From Rhodobiaceae bacterium (GTDB taxonomy: Bacteria > Pseudomonadota > Alphaproteobacteria > Micropepsales > Micropepsaceae), in NCBI GenBank assembly GCA_009885515.1, contig VFKO01000400.1, forward strand, positions 1-5,969: a stretch of 5,969 bases of DNA, written 5' to 3'. Of this stretch, positions 4,735 to 5,969 are shown in pieces. The number at the start of each line of letters is the position of its first letter. Positions within the stretch are counted from its first letter, which is position 1. A program made the position numbers and the translations under genes. The notes under the pieces are model-generated. The model was not told the origin of the DNA and made no database searches. It worked only from the letters and a program-made list of their open reading frames with translations.

Positions 4735-5969
4735 ATGTCGCTTCAAGAAGCTATGAAGCTCCAGGACCTGAAGTCCAAATCGCCCGCCGCCCTTCTCGAG
4801 TTTGCCGAAGAGCTCAAAATCGAGAACGCAAGTGCGATGCGCAAACAAGACATGATGTTTGCCATCCTCAAGCAACTCGCAGAACAAGATGTCGAAATCA
4901 CCGGCTCGGGTGTCGTCGAAGTACTGTCGGACGGCTTCGGCTTTTTGCGCGCTCCGGAATCGAACTACCTGCCCGGCCCCGACGACATCTATGTCAGCCC
5001 GAACCAGATCCGCCGCTTCGTTCTCAGAACCGGCGACACTGTCGAAGGACCGATCCGCGGCCCCAAAGACGGCGAACGTTATTTCGCGCTGCTCCAAGTC
5101 AACACTATTAATTTCGAAGATCCCGAAAAACAGAAACATAAGGTTCACTTCGACAACCTGACGCCGCTCTATCCCGACAAGCGCCTCAAAATGGAAATCG
5201 CCGACCCAACGATCAAGGATCGCTCGGCCCGCGTCATCGACATCGTGGCCCCCCTGGGCAAAGGCCAGCGCGCCTTGATAGTGGCGCCACCGCGCACCGG
5301 AAAAACCGTGCTGCTGCAAAACATTGCCAAGTCGGTTGCAGCCAACCACCCGGAGTGTTTCCTGATCGTCCTTCTGATCGACGAACGTCCAGAAGAAGTC
5401 ACCGACATGCAGCGCACCGTCAAGGGCGAGGTCATCGCCTCAACCTTCGACGAGCCAGCCTCGCGCCACGTCCAGGTCGCTGAAATGGTCATCGAAAAAG
5501 CCAAGCGTCTCGTCGAACACAAACGCGACGTTGTGATATTGCTGGACTCCGTCACCAGGCTAGGCCGTGCCTACAACACCGTCGTGCCCTCATCGGGCAA
5601 AGTCCTGACCGGCGGCGTCGATGCCAACGCCCTGCAACGCCCCAAGCGCTTCTTTGGCGCGGCGCGCAACATTGAAGAAGGCGGCTCGCTGACCATCATC
5701 GCCACCGCCCTGATCGACACTGGCAGCCGCATGGACGAAGTCATCTTCGAAGAGTTCAAAGGCACCGGCAACTCTGAAATCGTTCTCGATCGCAAAGTCG
5801 CCGACAAGCGCGTCTTCCCGTCGATGGACATTCTCAAGTCCGGCACCCGCAAGGAAGAACTCCTCACCGACAAATCGACCCTGCAAAAAATGTACGTCCT
5901 GCGCCGCATCCTCAACCCGATGGGCGCAACCGATGCGATCGAATTCCTGCTCGACAAGCTCAAGAGCAC
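4735..5969 (+). CDS. rho: Transcription termination factor Rho (C-terminal tip cut by window edge)
   Basis: Rho is a hexameric RNA-dependent ATPase and 5'-3' translocase that ends transcription at untranslated, C-rich RNA. The 411 visible codons contain the Rho N-terminal helical domain (residues about 8-50), the cold-shock-like primary RNA-binding domain (about 54-128, with G-F-G-F-L-R near 67-72), Walker A A-P-P-R-T-G-K-T (184-191, Lys190), the catalytic Glu in D-E-R-P-E (Glu217), Walker B V-V-I-L-L-D (266-271), and the Q-loop K-V-L-T-G-G-V-D-A-N (289-298). By comparison with the 419-residue E. coli protein, about 10-15 residues are missing after Ser411. The start is ATG at 4735, preceded by GAGAG (4721-4725) with a 9-nt gap; an ATG six codons later is less well placed. 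All key motifs are intact. Confidence 0.97.
   Translation, partial: MSLQEAMKLQDLKSKSPAALLEFAEELKIENASAMRKQDMMFAILKQLAEQDVEITGSGVVEVLSDGFGFLRAPESNYLPGPDDIYVSPNQIRRFVLRTGDTVEGPIRGPKDGERYFALLQVNTINFEDPEKQKHKVHFDNLTPLYPDKRLKMEIADPTIKDRSARVIDIVAPLGKGQRALIVAPPRTGKTVLLQNIAKSVAANHPECFLIVLLIDERPEEVTDMQRTVKGEVIASTFDEPASRHVQVAEMVIEKAKRLVEHKRDVVILLDSVTRLGRAYNTVVPSSGKVLTGGVDANALQRPKRFFGAARNIEEGGSLTIIATALIDTGSRMDEVIFEEFKGTGNSEIVLDRKVADKRVFPSMDILKSGTRKEELLTDKSTLQKMYVLRRILNPMGATDAIEFLLDKLKS

Noticed and set aside
4684..5349. 221-codon open frame antisense to rho
   Set aside because: Lies fully opposite the conserved rho coding sequence; a shadow of codon bias with no recognised family.

Overview
The window is a stretch of alphaproteobacterial chromosome. 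The evidence is the gene neighbourhood: aroE-maf-ppsR(DUF299) is divergent from hemE, followed by hemH, hemJ and rho. The protein sequences also fit (alphaproteobacterial-type Rho and HemJ; ferrochelatase with a C-terminal cysteine cluster). Base composition looks moderately GC-rich by eye. The order hemE-hemH-hemJ-rho would suit a Rhodospirillales-like lineage, but the window alone does not fix the order or genus. There are no rRNA or tRNA genes, insertion sequences, prophage genes or CRISPR arrays. Every protein-coding gene is a recognisable housekeeping gene.

Layout. Positions 1-1551 hold a leftward operon, read right to left: ppsR (PEP synthase/PPDK regulatory protein), maf (nucleotide pyrophosphatase) and the first 40 codons of aroE (shikimate dehydrogenase), which runs off the left edge. 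Positions 1552-1938 are a 387-bp divergent intergenic region. Positions 1939-4453 hold a rightward haem operon: hemE, hemH and hemJ. Positions 4454-4734 are a long, structured leader in front of rho. Positions 4735-5969 are rho, cut by the right edge about a dozen codons before its expected end. All four gene junctions inside the two operons are 4-bp ATGA overlaps, so translational coupling is likely.

How the genes work together. HemE makes coproporphyrinogen III, HemJ oxidises protoporphyrinogen IX, and HemH inserts iron to give protohaem. The intermediate coproporphyrinogen oxidase (HemF/HemN) must be encoded elsewhere. PpsR would control PEP/pyruvate interconversion, and PEP is also a shikimate-pathway substrate, although the link to aroE may be only positional. 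Rho is the transcription termination helicase.

The most interesting part is the ppsR-hemE gap. This is the position of the Caulobacter chromosomal origin and of the proposed Rickettsia origin (hemE next to RP001/DUF299). The gap contains several DnaA-box-like 9-mers, an AT-rich dyad, and a DnaA box / GC-rich spacer / TTA-CTA-CTA arrangement resembling a basal origin-unwinding element. It also has an extreme C-over-G strand bias with a G-quadruplex-type motif on the minus strand. Against an active origin, the + strand looks C-rich on both sides and I see no skew reversal. I found no evidence of a wholly new system; the leads are regulatory or replication-related.
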